NCBI RefSeq assembly: GCF_013375155.1
Contig: NZ_JABXOF010000011.1
Location: forward strand, 124,001-188,000
DNA length: 64,000 bases
DNA from: Serratia ureilytica
GTDB taxonomy: Bacteria; Pseudomonadota; Gammaproteobacteria; Enterobacterales; Enterobacteriaceae
Direction: 5' to 3'
The notes under the pieces are model-generated. The model saw nothing but the letters and a program-made list of their open reading frames with translations, searched no databases and had not been told where the DNA came from. A program made the translations under genes and the position numbers. Within the stretch, counting starts at the first letter, position 1; each line of letters begins with the position of its first letter. Positions 37,278-47,758 of this stretch are shown here, one piece after another.

Positions 37278-39908
37278 TTAATCGCGCGGAATGGCGGTGC
37301 CCCAGGTTTTCCAGTCCTTCGGCTCTTCCGGATTCAGCAGGAAGTGCTTGTTCGGTGTCGCTTTCGGCGCCAGCGGAATGGTTGGCGGCGTGGCGAAGGC
37401 GATGCCGCCGCGGATGAATTGCTGGAAGGTGCCACTCTTGATTACGCCGCCGGTCAGGCCGAACTGCAGGTTGTAACCCGACGCCAGCCAGAACACGCTG
37501 TTGTTGCGCACCAGATGCTGGTACTTCTTGCTGATGCGCAGCGCGACGTGCACCCGATCGGACATGGCGCCGAGGTAGAAGCCGGTGATGGTGCCGACCT
37601 CCACGCCGCGGAACAGCACCGGCGTGCCGATCTGCAGCGAGCCGGTTTCGGCCGCGTCGAGCACGACGCTCAGGCCGTCCAGATAGCGCGAGTCGGTGAT
37701 GCTGGCCTGCTGCAGTTCGAAGGTGCGCAGCTCGCGCCCGCGGCCCGGCTCCACGTTGATATAAGGCTGGAGCAGGGTATCGAGGTTGCTGACGCCGGCG
37801 GCGGAGATCTCCGGCGACACGATCGAGAAGCGGCTGCCGAGGCGCGCGAAGGTCTGCACGTATTCCGGATACAGCACCGCTTTGGCCAACACTTCGTTGC
37901 GCTCCGGCGCCAGCTGCAGCGACTCCACCTGGCCGACGTCGATGCCGAGGTAACGCAGCGGCATGCCCGCCGACAGCTTGCTGGCGTCATAGGTTTTCAG
38001 CGTGATTTGGCTGCCCACCGCGCGGGCGGCGGTTTCGCTGGCGTACAGTACGCGGTTGGCGCCTTTGTTCAGCGTCACGCCCTGCAGGTTGTCGAAGCTG
38101 ATGGCGCCTTTCAGCGCGCGGTTGAGCGGTGAAGCCTGCACCGTCAGGCCGCTGCCGTTGAGCTGCACCTTGGCGCCGCCTTCGGCCCAGAAGATGCTTT
38201 CACGGGTCAGCAACTTACGGTATTCCGGGCTGATGTAGACGTCCACCTCAAACTCGTTGGCCTTCGGCCGAACGTTAACGATCTCGCCCACCTGGAATTT
38301 ACGATACAGCACCACTGAGCCGGCCTGCACGTCCGGCAGGCTGGTGGCGCTGAGGGTCAGGGTGGTGGAAGGGGCGTTGCCGACGATGCCTTCCTCGGCT
38401 TTTTCGCTGTTGGCGTACAGCGGGTACTGGCCGCCAGGCTCCCCTTTGCTGCCGGGGATAATGCGCACGCCGCCGTCTACCCACTCCTGCGCGCTGGCGC
38501 CGAGCACTTCCATGCCGTCTATCCCCAGCTTGACGTCGAGGCGGCTGTTGACCACGAATTTGCTGTCTTTGTGCAGCAGGCCGCGATATTGCGCATCAAC
38601 GGCGGCGGTGAACACCACGCCGCCGGCGGTCAAGGTGCGGCTCAGGATTTGGCCGACTTTCACGCCGTGCACCACCAGCGGTTGCCCGACGTCGATGCCG
38701 TAGCTTTGCGGCGCCGTCAGCGTGACGGTCAACACGCCCGGCTGTTGCAACAGCGTTTCGCTGCTGTCCAGCACGTTGAAGCGCTGCTGCGGTTCGCCTT
38801 CACCCGGCACCAGTTCCAGCGTGGTGCCGGTCAGCAGTTGGCTGAGCTTGGCGTCGTTGAGGCTGATGCGCGGGCTGCGCATCACGATGCGGGTGCCGCT
38901 GCGCATCAGATCGACCACCGAAGGATCGATGGTCAGTTCACCGATGACTTTGCTGTCCTGTTGCAACGTCAGCTTGGTCAGGGTGCCGACCTGCAGCCCC
39001 TGGTACATCAGCGGCGTGCGGTTTGCACTCAAACTGTTGCCGCTCGGCAGATCCAGCAGAATATTGACGCCGCGCTGGCTGTGGGCCAGGTCCGGGTAAA
39101 GGGTATAGTTCTGATCGCCCTTGGCCTGCTGGCCATCGGCCGGCGAGTCGAAGGCGATGGCGCCGTTGACCAGCGCCGCCAGGCTCTCCATCTGCACCGT
39201 GGCGCCGGACAGGCTGAAATCGCCCTTGAAGCCGGAGACATTCCAGAAGCGGCTGTTGCTCTTCACCAGGTTGGCGAAGCGGCGGTCGATCAGCACGTCG
39301 ATGGTTACGCCCTTGTTGCCTTCGCTGATGGTGTAGTCATACACCTTGCCGACCGGGATTTTACGGTAATAGACCAGCGAGCCGCTGTTGAGCGAACCCA
39401 GATCGTCGGCATGCAGGTGAATCATCAGCTCGCCGGTGTTCAGGCGGTACTTCGGCTGGGTATCGAGCGCGGTGAAGTGGGTTTGCTCCTTGCCGCTGCC
39501 GGGCATCATGCCGATATAGTTGCCGCCGACCAGCGCATCGAGCCCGGAAACCCCGGCCAGCGAGGCTTTGGGCGTCACCAGCCAGAACTGGGTGCCTTCG
39601 CGCAGCGAGTCTTCCAGATCGCTTTTGATGCTGGCTTCCACCACGATGCTGCGCAGATCTTTGCTCAGGCTGATTTTTTGCACCGTGCCGACCTCAACGC
39701 CCTGGTAGCGCACCGGCGTGCGGCCGGCGACGATGCCCGCCGCCGATTGGAAATCGATGGTGACGGTGGTGCCGCGCTCCTGGAAATTGTTATAGACCAG
39801 CCACCCGGCGATCAGCAGGGCGATGAACGGCAGTAACCAGAACGGTGAAATGCGGCGTTTGTTCTTGACCCGCGCTTCAGTCGGTGTAGTCGGCGTTTCC
39901 TGTTGCAT
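37278..39908 (-). CDS. letB: Intermembrane lipid transport tunnel LetB (YebT), seven MCE domains
   Basis: This 876-residue protein has one N-terminal membrane anchor ([20 protein letters not shown]) and seven tandem MCE domains, each opening with a pattern like [41 protein letters not shown] or [13 protein letters not shown]. LetB forms a stacked hexameric tube that carries lipids between the inner and outer membranes. Length equals E. coli YebT. I prefer ATG 39908; an ATG two codons upstream sits directly on the ribosome-binding sequence. Its start lies inside the letA 3' end. Confidence 0.95.
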   Translation of the reverse strand: MQQETPTTPTEARVKNKRRISPFWLLPFIALLIAGWLVYNNFQERGTTVTIDFQSAAGIVAGRTPVRYQGVEVGTVQKISLSKDLRSIVVEASIKSDLEDSLREGTQFWLVTPKASLAGVSGLDALVGGNYIGMMPGSGKEQTHFTALDTQPKYRLNTGELMIHLHADDLGSLNSGSLVYYRKIPVGKVYDYTISEGNKGVTIDVLIDRRFANLVKSNSRFWNVSGFKGDFSLSGATVQMESLAALVNGAIAFDSPADGQQAKGDQNYTLYPDLAHSQRGVNILLDLPSGNSLSANRTPLMYQGLQVGTLTKLTLQQDSKVIGELTIDPSVVDLMRSGTRIVMRSPRISLNDAKLSQLLTGTTLELVPGEGEPQQRFNVLDSSETLLQQPGVLTVTLTAPQSYGIDVGQPLVVHGVKVGQILSRTLTAGGVVFTAAVDAQYRGLLHKDSKFVVNSRLDVKLGIDGMEVLGASAQEWVDGGVRIIPGSKGEPGGQYPLYANSEKAEEGIVGNAPSTTLTLSATSLPDVQAGSVVLYRKFQVGEIVNVRPKANEFEVDVYISPEYRKLLTRESIFWAEGGAKVQLNGSGLTVQASPLNRALKGAISFDNLQGVTLNKGANRVLYASETAARAVGSQITLKTYDASKLSAGMPLRYLGIDVGQVESLQLAPERNEVLAKAVLYPEYVQTFARLGSRFSIVSPEISAAGVSNLDTLLQPYINVEPGRGRELRTFELQQASITDSRYLDGLSVVLDAAETGSLQIGTPVLFRGVEVGTITGFYLGAMSDRVHVALRISKKYQHLVRNNSVFWLASGYNLQFGLTGGVIKSGTFQQFIRGGIAFATPPTIPLAPKATPNKHFLLNPEEPKDWKTWGTAIPRD

Positions 39909-41124
39909 GTGCATCCCAAATCAATCGGCTATCCAGCCACTCAACGGCAAGAATAGTCAAAATGACCGCCGAGCCAAAGTAAAACGCGGCCGGTCCCATA
40001 GTAAAAGATAACAGTTGATCGCGATTTACCAGCGACATCATCAAGGCGATAACGAACAGATCGAGCATCGACCAACGGCCGATCCAGGTGACCAGGCGCA
40101 GCAGACGAATGCGCGTCTTCAGGCTGTGCGAGGTTTTGAAGTGGATGCTCAGTAACAGCACGATCAGCACGATCACCTTGGTGAAGGGCACCAGCACGCT
40201 GGCGATGAACACGATGGCGGCGATCGGCACGTTGCCGGAGGTGGCCAATGAGACCACGCCGGAGAAAATGGTGTCTTCCAGCCGCGTGCCGTTGGCGTAA
40301 ATGATGGAAATCGGCAGCAGGTTGGCCGGTATCAGCAGGATCATCGCCGCGATCAGCGCCGCCCAGGTTTTCTGCAGGCTGTAGGGCTGGCGATGGCACA
40401 TCGGCACATGGCAACGCGGGCAGCGGCCGCGCGCGTCGGGATAGCCGGTATAGTGGCAGGACAGACAAATGTGCAGCGCCGTCGGCGGGCCTTCCGGCTG
40501 TTCCTGCGGATAGTAGCGCTCCCACAGCTGCTCCAGGTTGGCGTGGATCAGCGTCAGGATGCTCAGCACCGTGAGCGACAGGTAAGCGATCAGCGCGCTG
40601 CCGGGCTGGATGTCGGCGTAATCCTGCACTTTGATCGCCGCCACCGCCATGCCGATCAGATAAATGTCCAGCATCACCCACTCTTTGAGCCGCTCCAGCA
40701 TCAGCAGCACCGGGCGCAGGTTCATGCCGAGCGCATGGCCGAAACGCAGGTACAGCAGCGACAGCACCAGCGTCAGCGGGGCGCCGATGGTGCAAAACGC
40801 CACCATGCTGGCGGTGAGCGGATCGCCCTGGCGGCTCATCTGCCAGATGCCCTCCAGCAAACTGGCGTCGATGCGCGTGCCGAGCAGACGAATGCTGATC
40901 AGCGGTTCGGTGAAGGCGAACGGCATCAGCAGCAGCATGGCGATCGCCATGGCGGTCAGGCGCGTCATCGACCAGTCGCGGCCGCTCACCACCTTGGCGT
41001 TACAGCGCGGACAATAAGCGGCCTGATTGCCGCTGAGCGGCGGCAGCACAAACAGCAGGTCGCACTCGCAGCAGCGTTGGTGGCGCGCTTTGGAAAGGGG
41101 GGCGGTGATCGCGTGTATTTTCAT
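39877..41124 (-). CDS. letA: Lipid transport inner-membrane protein LetA (YebS)
   Basis: This 415-residue protein contains two PqiA-type modules, each with a zinc-ribbon (CCECDLLF...CPRCNAKV near the N-terminus; [19 protein letters not shown] in the middle) followed by four membrane helices. LetA works with LetB in lipid movement across the envelope. I chose ATG 41124, which gives the family start MKIHAIT; the frame extends 43 codons further upstream without a signal. The 3' end overlaps letB by 32 bases. Confidence 0.93.
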   Translation of the reverse strand: MKIHAITAPLSKARHQRCCECDLLFVLPPLSGNQAAYCPRCNAKVVSGRDWSMTRLTAMAIAMLLLMPFAFTEPLISIRLLGTRIDASLLEGIWQMSRQGDPLTASMVAFCTIGAPLTLVLSLLYLRFGHALGMNLRPVLLMLERLKEWVMLDIYLIGMAVAAIKVQDYADIQPGSALIAYLSLTVLSILTLIHANLEQLWERYYPQEQPEGPPTALHICLSCHYTGYPDARGRCPRCHVPMCHRQPYSLQKTWAALIAAMILLIPANLLPISIIYANGTRLEDTIFSGVVSLATSGNVPIAAIVFIASVLVPFTKVIVLIVLLLSIHFKTSHSLKTRIRLLRLVTWIGRWSMLDLFVIALMMSLVNRDQLLSFTMGPAAFYFGSAVILTILAVEWLDSRLIWDAHATGNADYTD

Positions 41125-41379
41125 TTTTGACAAGTAGCTGCCCTTGAGCCCGCCGGAACTGTCAGCGTAGCTGAAAAATAAACCGGCCGCGTCACCGGCG
41201 ATCGGGCGCCGGACGGTAAAACGAGGTAAACCGGGATTCTGAGCGGCAAACATACCCCGAGCGACGGGGTTTTGTGAAGCAACAGATGATTAACCTTGTG
41301 GCTATACGCATTTAATGCTTATTTTATAGGGCCTAAGCTTTGGGCTTCTGGCCATCTTCACTGTTTCAATGGTTAACAC

Positions 41380-41877
41380 ATGACAAAAGAACAATTCTAC
41401 GCGGAATTAAAACGTGACCTGAGCGCGTTGCTCGGCGGGGAAACCAACTTTATCGCGGCGCTGTCCAACGCCAGCGCGTTGCTCAACGAGCGTCTGGATG
41501 ACGTGAACTGGGTCGGTTTCTATCTGATGGATGGCGACCAACTGGTGCTGGGGCCGTTCCAGGGCAAGATCGCCTGCGTGCGCATTCCGGTGGGCAAGGG
41601 CGTGTGCGGCACGGCGGTGGCGGAAAATCGCGTGCAGCGCGTCGGCGACGTGCATGCGTTTCCGGGCCATATCGCCTGCGATGCGGCCAGCAACGCGGAA
41701 ATCGTGCTGCCGCTGGCGGTTGGCGGCCGAGCGATCGGCGTTTTGGATATCGATAGCACGGTTTATCAACGCTTCGACGAACAGGACGAAGTGGGCCTGA
41801 AAGCAGTGGTGGCGGGGCTTTGTGAGCAACTGGAACAGTGTGACAGTGCGAAATATGTGACTGTGGCGGCAAGTTGA
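41380..41877 (+). CDS. msrC: Free methionine-(R)-sulfoxide reductase MsrC
   Basis: This 165-residue GAF-domain enzyme reduces free methionine-R-sulfoxide. Its three cysteines at 66, 76 and 100 (KIACVRIPVGKGVCGTAV, GHIACDAASNAEIVLP) have the same spacing as Cys84, Cys94 and Cys118 of the E. coli enzyme. It is divergent from letA and upstream of proQ, as in E. coli. Confidence 0.93.
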   Translation: MTKEQFYAELKRDLSALLGGETNFIAALSNASALLNERLDDVNWVGFYLMDGDQLVLGPFQGKIACVRIPVGKGVCGTAVAENRVQRVGDVHAFPGHIACDAASNAEIVLPLAVGGRAIGVLDIDSTVYQRFDEQDEVGLKAVVAGLCEQLEQCDSAKYVTVAAS

Positions 41878-41973
41878 TCGACGGTTAACGTGGCAATTAC
41901 CGATGGCGTCATTATAATGACGCCTGTTCATGCCTGTGGCTTGTTGGCAATACCGTTGTAATCAGGAAATTTC

Positions 41974-42684
41974 ATGGAAAATCAACCTAAGTTGAACTCT
42001 AGTAAAGAAGTCATTGCTTTTCTTGCCGAGCGTTTTCCGCTCTGCTTTAGCGCCGAAGGCGAAGCTCGTCCGCTGAAAATCGGTATTTTTCAGGATTTGG
42101 TAGAGCGCGTGCAGGGGGAAGAGAATCTCAGCAAAACGCAATTGCGTTCTGCCCTGCGCCTATACACCTCAAGCTGGCGTTACCTGTACGGCGTCAAGGT
42201 TGGCGCGCAGCGCGTCGATCTGGACGGCAATCCGTGCGGTGAACTGGAGCAGCAGCATGTCGATCATGCTCGCCAGCAGCTTGAAGAAGCCAAAGCGCGC
42301 GTTCAGGCACAGCGTGCCGAACAAAACGCCAAAAAACGTGAAGCCGCCGGCGAATCCGCCGATGCCGCTCCGCGCCGTCCGCGTCCAGCCGGTAAAAAGC
42401 CCGCTGCGCGTCGCGAAGGCGGAGCCGCGCCGGAAAACCGCAAGCCGCGCCCACAAACTCGCCCACAGCCCGCTCGCCAACCTCGTGCAGCCAAAGAGGA
42501 AAGCCAGCCGCGTTATGCGCCAGTCACGGATATCTCTAAACTGCAAATTGGCCAGGAAATCAAAGTCAGAGCAGGCAAGAGCGCGATGGATGCTACCGTA
42601 CTCGAAATCGCTAAAGATGGCGTACGTGTGCAGCTCTCTTCCGGTCTGGCGATGATTGTGCGCGCAGAACACTTGCAGTTCTGA
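41974..42684 (+). CDS. proQ: RNA chaperone ProQ
   Basis: This 236-residue protein has an N-terminal FinO-type RNA-binding domain (residues 1-120; [30 protein letters not shown]), a positively charged linker (about 125-180, rich in Lys, Arg, Pro and Ala) and a C-terminal Tudor-like domain ([19 protein letters not shown]). ProQ binds many small RNAs and mRNA 3' ends. It is followed 19 bases later by prc, as in E. coli. Confidence 0.95.
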   Translation: MENQPKLNSSKEVIAFLAERFPLCFSAEGEARPLKIGIFQDLVERVQGEENLSKTQLRSALRLYTSSWRYLYGVKVGAQRVDLDGNPCGELEQQHVDHARQQLEEAKARVQAQRAEQNAKKREAAGESADAAPRRPRPAGKKPAARREGGAAPENRKPRPQTRPQPARQPRAAKEESQPRYAPVTDISKLQIGQEIKVRAGKSAMDATVLEIAKDGVRVQLSSGLAMIVRAEHLQF

Positions 42685-42703
42685 TACGGAGGCCAACCCA
42701 GGC

Positions 42704-44752
42704 ATGAACAAATTCGTCAGATTAACAGCGATTGCAGGGCTGCTGTGGGCGGGTGTCAGTTACGGCGCGGAAACAGCCAACATCCGCATCGGCCAACTGC
42801 CCCAACTGCAACAGGAACCCCAGCACGCTACGGTGAGTGAGCGCGTCACCTCGCGCTTCACTCGCTCTCATTACCGCCAGTTCGCCCTCGATGCGGAATT
42901 TTCAGGCAAGATCTTCGATCGCTACCTGAACATGCTGGACTACAATCATAACGTGTTGCTGGCCTCCGACGTGGCGCAGTTCGCCGGCAAACGCAATCAG
43001 GTTGGCGAAGAGCTGAAAACCGGCAAGCTGGACACCTTCTACGCGCTGTTCAATCTGGCGCAGAAACGCCGCTTTGAGCGTTACACCTATGCGTTGTCGT
43101 TGCTGGACAAGCCGATGAACTTCACCGGCAACGGCACTATCGATCTCGACCGCAGCAAAGCGCCGTGGCCGAAAGACAAGGCCGAGCTGGATAGCCTGTG
43201 GGATGCGAAAGTCACGTATGACGAGCTGAACCTCAAGCTGACCGGCAAGACCGACAAAGAAATCCGCGACACGCTGACCAAGCGCTATCAGTTCGCCATC
43301 AAGCGCCTGACGCAAAGCAACAGCGAAGACGTCTTCCAGCTGGCGATGAATGCCTTTGCGCATGAAATCGACCCGCACACCAACTATCTGTCTCCGCGCA
43401 ACACCGAGCAGTTCAACACCGAGATGAGCCTGTCGCTGGAAGGCATCGGCGCGGTGCTGCAGATGGATGACGACTACACCCTGATCAACTCGATGGTGCC
43501 GGGCGGTCCGGCGGCGAAGAGCAAAGCGATCACCGTGGGCGATCGCATCGTCGGCGTCGGCCAGGCCGGCAAACCGATGGTGGACGTGATCGGCTGGCGC
43601 CTGGACGACGTGGTGTCGTTGATCAAAGGGCCGAAGGGCAGCAAGGTGCGCCTTGAGATCCTGCCGGCCGGCAAGGGCACCAAAACCCGCGTGGTCACCT
43701 TGACCCGCGAGCGCATCCGTCTGGAAGACCGCGCGGTGAAAATGACCATCAAGACCGTCGGCAAAGAGAAGGTGGCGGTGTTCGACATCCCCGGCTTCTA
43801 TGTCGGTCTGACCGATGACGTGAAAGTGCAGCTGCAGAAGATGGCCAAGCAGAACGTCAAGAGCGTGATCATCGATCTGCGCACCAACGGCGGCGGCGCG
43901 CTGACCGAAGCGGTGTCGCTGTCCGGCCTGTTCATTCCGAGCGGCCCGGTGGTGCAGGTGCGCGACAACAACGGCAAAGTGCGCGAAGACGCCGACACCG
44001 ACGGCGTGACCTACTATAAAGGCCCGCTGGTGGTGCTGGTCGATCGCTTCAGCGCCTCCGCCTCCGAAATTTTCGCGGCGGCGATGCAGGATTACGGCCG
44101 CGCGCTGATTGTCGGCGAGCCGACCTTCGGTAAAGGTACCGTGCAGCAGTACCGTTCGCTGAACCGTATCTACGATCAGATGCTGCGCCCTGAGTGGCCG
44201 GCGCTCGGTTCCGTGCAGTACACCATTCAGAAGTTCTACCGCGTCAATGGCGGCAGCACCCAGCGCAAGGGCGTGACGCCGGACATTCTGATGCCGACCG
44301 GCGTCGATCCGGCGGAAACCGGCGAAGCGTTTGAAGACAACGCCATGCCGTGGGACAGCATCAATGCGGCGACCTACAGCAAGACCGGCGATATGGCGCC
44401 GTTCGAGCCGGAGCTGCTGAAAGATCACCAGCAGCGCATCGCGCAAAATCCGGAGTTCCAGTACATCGCGCAGGATATTGCGCATTACAAGGCGCTGAAG
44501 GATAAACGCAACATCGTGTCCCTCAATCTGGCGGTACGCGAGAAAGAGAATCACGATGACGACGCGACCCGTCTGAAACGCATCAACGAGCGTCTGGAAC
44601 GTGCGGGCAAGAAGCCGCTGAAATCGCTCGACGATCTGCCGAAGGATTACCAGGAGCCGGATCCGTACCTGGATGAAACCGTGCATATCGCGCTGGACCT
44701 GGCTCATCTGGAAAAGGATCAGCCTGCTCAGCAGCCGACGCCGGCCAAATAA
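42704..44752 (+). CDS. prc: Tail-specific protease Prc (Tsp)
   Basis: This 682-residue periplasmic protease has a signal peptide, a helical N-terminal region, a PDZ domain (about 235-335) and a serine/lysine protease core. The catalytic Ser452 (SASASEIF) and Lys477 (FGKGTVQQ) sit at the same positions as in the E. coli precursor, and the length is identical. It degrades proteins with nonpolar C-termini and trims FtsI and MepS. ATG 42704 is preceded by GGAGGCCAACCCAGGC. Confidence 0.96.
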   Translation: MNKFVRLTAIAGLLWAGVSYGAETANIRIGQLPQLQQEPQHATVSERVTSRFTRSHYRQFALDAEFSGKIFDRYLNMLDYNHNVLLASDVAQFAGKRNQVGEELKTGKLDTFYALFNLAQKRRFERYTYALSLLDKPMNFTGNGTIDLDRSKAPWPKDKAELDSLWDAKVTYDELNLKLTGKTDKEIRDTLTKRYQFAIKRLTQSNSEDVFQLAMNAFAHEIDPHTNYLSPRNTEQFNTEMSLSLEGIGAVLQMDDDYTLINSMVPGGPAAKSKAITVGDRIVGVGQAGKPMVDVIGWRLDDVVSLIKGPKGSKVRLEILPAGKGTKTRVVTLTRERIRLEDRAVKMTIKTVGKEKVAVFDIPGFYVGLTDDVKVQLQKMAKQNVKSVIIDLRTNGGGALTEAVSLSGLFIPSGPVVQVRDNNGKVREDADTDGVTYYKGPLVVLVDRFSASASEIFAAAMQDYGRALIVGEPTFGKGTVQQYRSLNRIYDQMLRPEWPALGSVQYTIQKFYRVNGGSTQRKGVTPDILMPTGVDPAETGEAFEDNAMPWDSINAATYSKTGDMAPFEPELLKDHQQRIAQNPEFQYIAQDIAHYKALKDKRNIVSLNLAVREKENHDDDATRLKRINERLERAGKKPLKSLDDLPKDYQEPDPYLDETVHIALDLAHLEKDQPAQQPTPAK

Positions 44753-44774
44753 GGCCACGGCTTTGCCTGTGAAA

Positions 44775-44800
44775 AACGCACCCTCGGGTGCGTTTTTTTT
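44775..44800. terminator. Bidirectional terminator between prc and the metallophore operon
   Basis: The stem ACGCACCC/GGGTGCGT is flanked by eight T residues on the plus strand and five on the minus strand. Confidence 0.9.
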
Positions 44801-44818
44801 GGTTGCGGCAAGCCCGGC

Positions 44819-45664
44819 TTAAGCCGGTTTCTTACGGTGACGCAGCCCGAGCTGAATGCAGGAAACCACCACCAGCAGACAGCCGAACAGCGACAGCAGC
44901 AGCGGGATCTCATGCCAGAACAGCCAACCCCAGGCGATGTTGAACACGATGCCGATATAGCGCACCACCGAGACCACGATCAGGTTATCGGAAGAGAAGG
45001 CCTGGGTTAAGACGACCTGCCCCAACAGCGACACCAGGGCGATGGCGAGCAGAATGGCGAACTGATAGGCGTTGGGCCAAACGAACGCGTTCCACATCAG
45101 CGGCAGCGAGATCAGCGTTGCGATGAACAGGAAGTAGAACACGATCTCGTAGTTGTGGTGGCGCTTGCTGAGTTTGTTGACCGACAGATAGGCGATCGAG
45201 GCGAACACCGCGCTCATCACGCCGACCAGCGACGCCAGGGTATAGGCCGAGAAGTGCCACGGCCGCACCAGCAGCACGGCGCCGATGATGACCATCGCCA
45301 GCCAAAACGCGGTGCAGGCGCTGACCCGTTCACGCAGCACCAGCAAGGAGAGCAAAATGGAGAAAAACGGCGACAGGTAGGCCAGCATGCTGGCGTCGGC
45401 CAGCGTTAGATGGGCGATGCTGTAAAAATAACAAATGAGATACAGCCCGCCCATGGTGCCGCGCAACACCAGCAGCGGCCGGTCTACGCGGCTGAAGGCG
45501 ATGCGGTGGCGGTACATCAGCAGCAGAACCAGCACACAGCCGATGCTGCTGCGAAAGAACACGATTTCACCGGTGGGAATAGCATCGGAGATGGTTTTAA
45601 CCAGCGCGTTCATGACGCTGAAAATCAATGAGGCAAAAATGGCCAGTAGCGCACCCTGATTCAT
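44819..45664 (-). CDS. cntI: EamA/DMT exporter, predicted opine metallophore exporter CntI
   Basis: This 281-residue inner-membrane protein has ten hydrophobic segments in two EamA repeats (SLIFSVMNALVKTISDAIPT at the start, FFRSSIGCVLVLLL, DASMLAYLSPFFSILLSLLV). In Pseudomonas aeruginosa the EamA protein CntI exports the metallophore pseudopaline from the cytoplasm. This gene is the last of the operon and its start overlaps the dehydrogenase stop in ATGA, so the same role is inferred. By sequence alone it is a generic DMT exporter. Confidence 0.75.
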   Translation of the reverse strand: MNQGALLAIFASLIFSVMNALVKTISDAIPTGEIVFFRSSIGCVLVLLLMYRHRIAFSRVDRPLLVLRGTMGGLYLICYFYSIAHLTLADASMLAYLSPFFSILLSLLVLRERVSACTAFWLAMVIIGAVLLVRPWHFSAYTLASLVGVMSAVFASIAYLSVNKLSKRHHNYEIVFYFLFIATLISLPLMWNAFVWPNAYQFAILLAIALVSLLGQVVLTQAFSSDNLIVVSVVRYIGIVFNIAWGWLFWHEIPLLLSLFGCLLVVVSCIQLGLRHRKKPA

Positions 45665-46968
45665 GCTTGCCTCCGCCATTGTCGGTAAATGATGTCCGCC
45701 TGCTCGTCGCAGGTATCGTCCAGCAACGAACGATGGCAATGCTCGGCGCCGATCCGGGTGACGAAGTGCTGCAGCGCCTGCTGAAAGCGGGCCAACAGAC
45801 GCTGGGCGGCGGGCATCTCGACGTCAAGCCGCTGCGCCAGCAAGACCAGGACGCGCAGTTTGCGCACGTCCTCTTGCGGCACGCGCGGCAGGCGCCAGCG
45901 CCCCTGGACATCCTGGAAGACGCGGGCGACCCTGACGGCGGAAAAATCATAGTAGCGACCCTGCGCGTCCGGCTCGGAATAGGGGTCGACCAGCAGCGCG
46001 GTATAACGCGTAAACAGCGCATAGCATTGCTCCGTCGGCGCGAGCTGCGGGAATTGGTCAATCCAGCGGCGGCTCACCATACGGGGCGGAACCGGGTAGT
46101 TGTCGTCATTCAAAAAGCGCAGCAGGTTAATGGCCTCGATGCCGAACCGGTTGAGCAACTGCTGGTAATCCTGCGAGAGCGCCAGCATGTCGGCGATCGC
46201 CTCGGGACAGATGGGGCCCTCGGGGTGGGTTTTATACAGGTACTGGATCGGCGCCTGCGGCTCGAATATCGCCTGCAGCGTGGTTTCGGCCAGCGCCAGC
46301 GGAGGATGAACATAATTGGTGATGCTGAAGCGCTCGGCGGCGAGCTGGCTGTTGCAGCGTTGGGCGTCAATGCCGTGACGCGCCAGCAGCGAGCAAAGCC
46401 AGTCGAGTTCGGCGCAGTCTGACCTTGTGCCTGCGCCGGCCAGATAAATTCGCTGCTTGAACGCCTTGGTGTAGGCGCGGTAAGGCTGTTCGGCGTTCTG
46501 GTATTTGGTGTCGGCGTAGTAGCTCGACAGGCTGATGACCTCGACGTGGGATTGCCCGGCCTCCTGCAGCAGGCTTTGCGCCATCAAGCCGGAGCCGATG
46601 GAGGGAGAGAGCAGGATCAGTGAGCGCAGTTGGGGCAACGCCGCCCATGGCACCTGTCGCAGCACGTCATGGTATTGATCGGCGGGGACGGCAAGGATCA
46701 GTCTGCGCCAGTCGCAGCCGACGAGCGCCAGATCATCGCAATAGCGGTCAATTGTCACCTGCGCATCGTCTTGGGTGCGCTGCGCCTTACCGGCGCCCGT
46801 CAGCCACAGGCTGGGCGTGTGCGCCAGATGTTGCTTCAGGCGGCGCCCTTTTTCGCTGGGACGGTTGTACAGGCCGATGCGCGCATTGCCCGCGGCCTTG
46901 ATGTCCGCCGCCAGTTGGATCGCCGCCGGGCCGGCGCCGAGGATCAGGGTGGGAAAGGCATTATTCAT
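45661..46968 (-). CDS. cntM: Opine metallophore dehydrogenase (CntM family)
   Basis: This 435-residue protein resembles staphylopine, pseudopaline and yersinopine dehydrogenases. It has an N-terminal NAD(P)-binding Rossmann start (TLILGAGPAAIQLAADI, residues 7-23) and a helical C-terminal domain. CntM reductively condenses the aminobutanoyl-histidine intermediate with an alpha-keto acid (pyruvate or 2-oxoglutarate) to give the finished metallophore. Which keto acid is used cannot be read from sequence. Its start overlaps the nicotianamine synthase-like gene by eight bases. Confidence 0.82.
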   Translation of the reverse strand: MNNAFPTLILGAGPAAIQLAADIKAAGNARIGLYNRPSEKGRRLKQHLAHTPSLWLTGAGKAQRTQDDAQVTIDRYCDDLALVGCDWRRLILAVPADQYHDVLRQVPWAALPQLRSLILLSPSIGSGLMAQSLLQEAGQSHVEVISLSSYYADTKYQNAEQPYRAYTKAFKQRIYLAGAGTRSDCAELDWLCSLLARHGIDAQRCNSQLAAERFSITNYVHPPLALAETTLQAIFEPQAPIQYLYKTHPEGPICPEAIADMLALSQDYQQLLNRFGIEAINLLRFLNDDNYPVPPRMVSRRWIDQFPQLAPTEQCYALFTRYTALLVDPYSEPDAQGRYYDFSAVRVARVFQDVQGRWRLPRVPQEDVRKLRVLVLLAQRLDVEMPAAQRLLARFQQALQHFVTRIGAEHCHRSLLDDTCDEQADIIYRQWRRQA

Positions 46969-47758
46969 GGCGGTGAGGCTCCAAAATCAACAGATCGTAC
47001 AGCGGGGTGGTGAGCGGTTTACCGCTGACGCGCCAGGGCGAGCCGGCGGCCTGGTGGTGGTAAGGGCAGTTGAAGATCGACTTGAGGCCATTGCCATAGC
47101 GCACCAGCAATTTGCCGCACTGGGGCAGCAAAGGCCGCAGCGCCTTCAGCAAACCCTGCTTGTCCGCCACCAGGGAGGCGATGATGATGTGATCGATATC
47201 GTTGCGCGTCAGGCCGTTCAGCTTGTCGATGCAGGGCATCTGCTGCACCAGCCCCAGGTGGCGCGTGAGCCGGCGGGCAAAACGCTGGGCCGCCGGGTCG
47301 CAATCGTAGCAAATGACGGTGGCGGAGAGCCTGGCGACCAGCGCCAGCGCCGTGGTGGGCAATGCGCCGCTGCCCACCAGCAGCACCCGTTCGCCGGGTT
47401 TAATGTCGGCGGCCGCGATCTCCAGCTGCAGCGCGCGGTCGAAACTGTTCAGGTAGGCGTTGGTTTGCGCCGGTTCCCGGCACAGCGCCGAGACGCGATG
47501 CTTCTCGTAGTCGCACAACGCGGCGTTGGCCGTCGCCCGCAGTTGGGTGATCTGCGCCGTTATCAAACGGTCGTTTTCCAGCTTTTGACGATAGGCCTGC
47601 AGCTGCGGTTCGTCGTTAAAGGCCTGCAGGCGGCTGAAACGACGTTCCAGCAGGGAAAAATGGCGCCGATCTTGCCGGGCGGAACGGTGAAGCTGGTGAA
47701 TTTCCTGTTGCAAGCCGGCGAGTTGCGCCAGCATGTCCGCCTTGGTCAGAGTGTACAT
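46961..47758 (-). CDS. cntL: Nicotianamine synthase-like enzyme (CntL family)
   Basis: This 265-residue protein has a helical N-terminal part and a methyltransferase-like domain with the SAM-binding motif VLLVGSGALPTTA (about 125-137) and an acidic strand end ICYDCDP (149-155). CntL transfers the aminobutyrate group of S-adenosylmethionine to histidine, giving the backbone of staphylopine-type metallophores. No histidine racemase (CntK) lies nearby, so L-histidine is the likely substrate, as in Pseudomonas. I chose the ATG at 47758; it lies within the 3' end of the ABC ATPase gene. Confidence 0.82.
   Translation of the reverse strand: MYTLTKADMLAQLAGLQQEIHQLHRSARQDRRHFSLLERRFSRLQAFNDEPQLQAYRQKLENDRLITAQITQLRATANAALCDYEKHRVSALCREPAQTNAYLNSFDRALQLEIAAADIKPGERVLLVGSGALPTTALALVARLSATVICYDCDPAAQRFARRLTRHLGLVQQMPCIDKLNGLTRNDIDHIIIASLVADKQGLLKALRPLLPQCGKLLVRYGNGLKSIFNCPYHHQAAGSPWRVSGKPLTTPLYDLLILEPHRHE

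Noticed and set aside
36150-38132. 660-codon plus-strand open frame opposite rsmF and letB
   Set aside because: It crosses two well-identified genes and a terminator and has the Gln/Arg/Ala-rich composition of antisense frames.
42902-44758. 618-codon minus-strand open frame opposite prc
   Set aside because: prc is an exact-length match with catalytic residues in place; the antisense product has His/Arg/Gln-rich composition and no motif.
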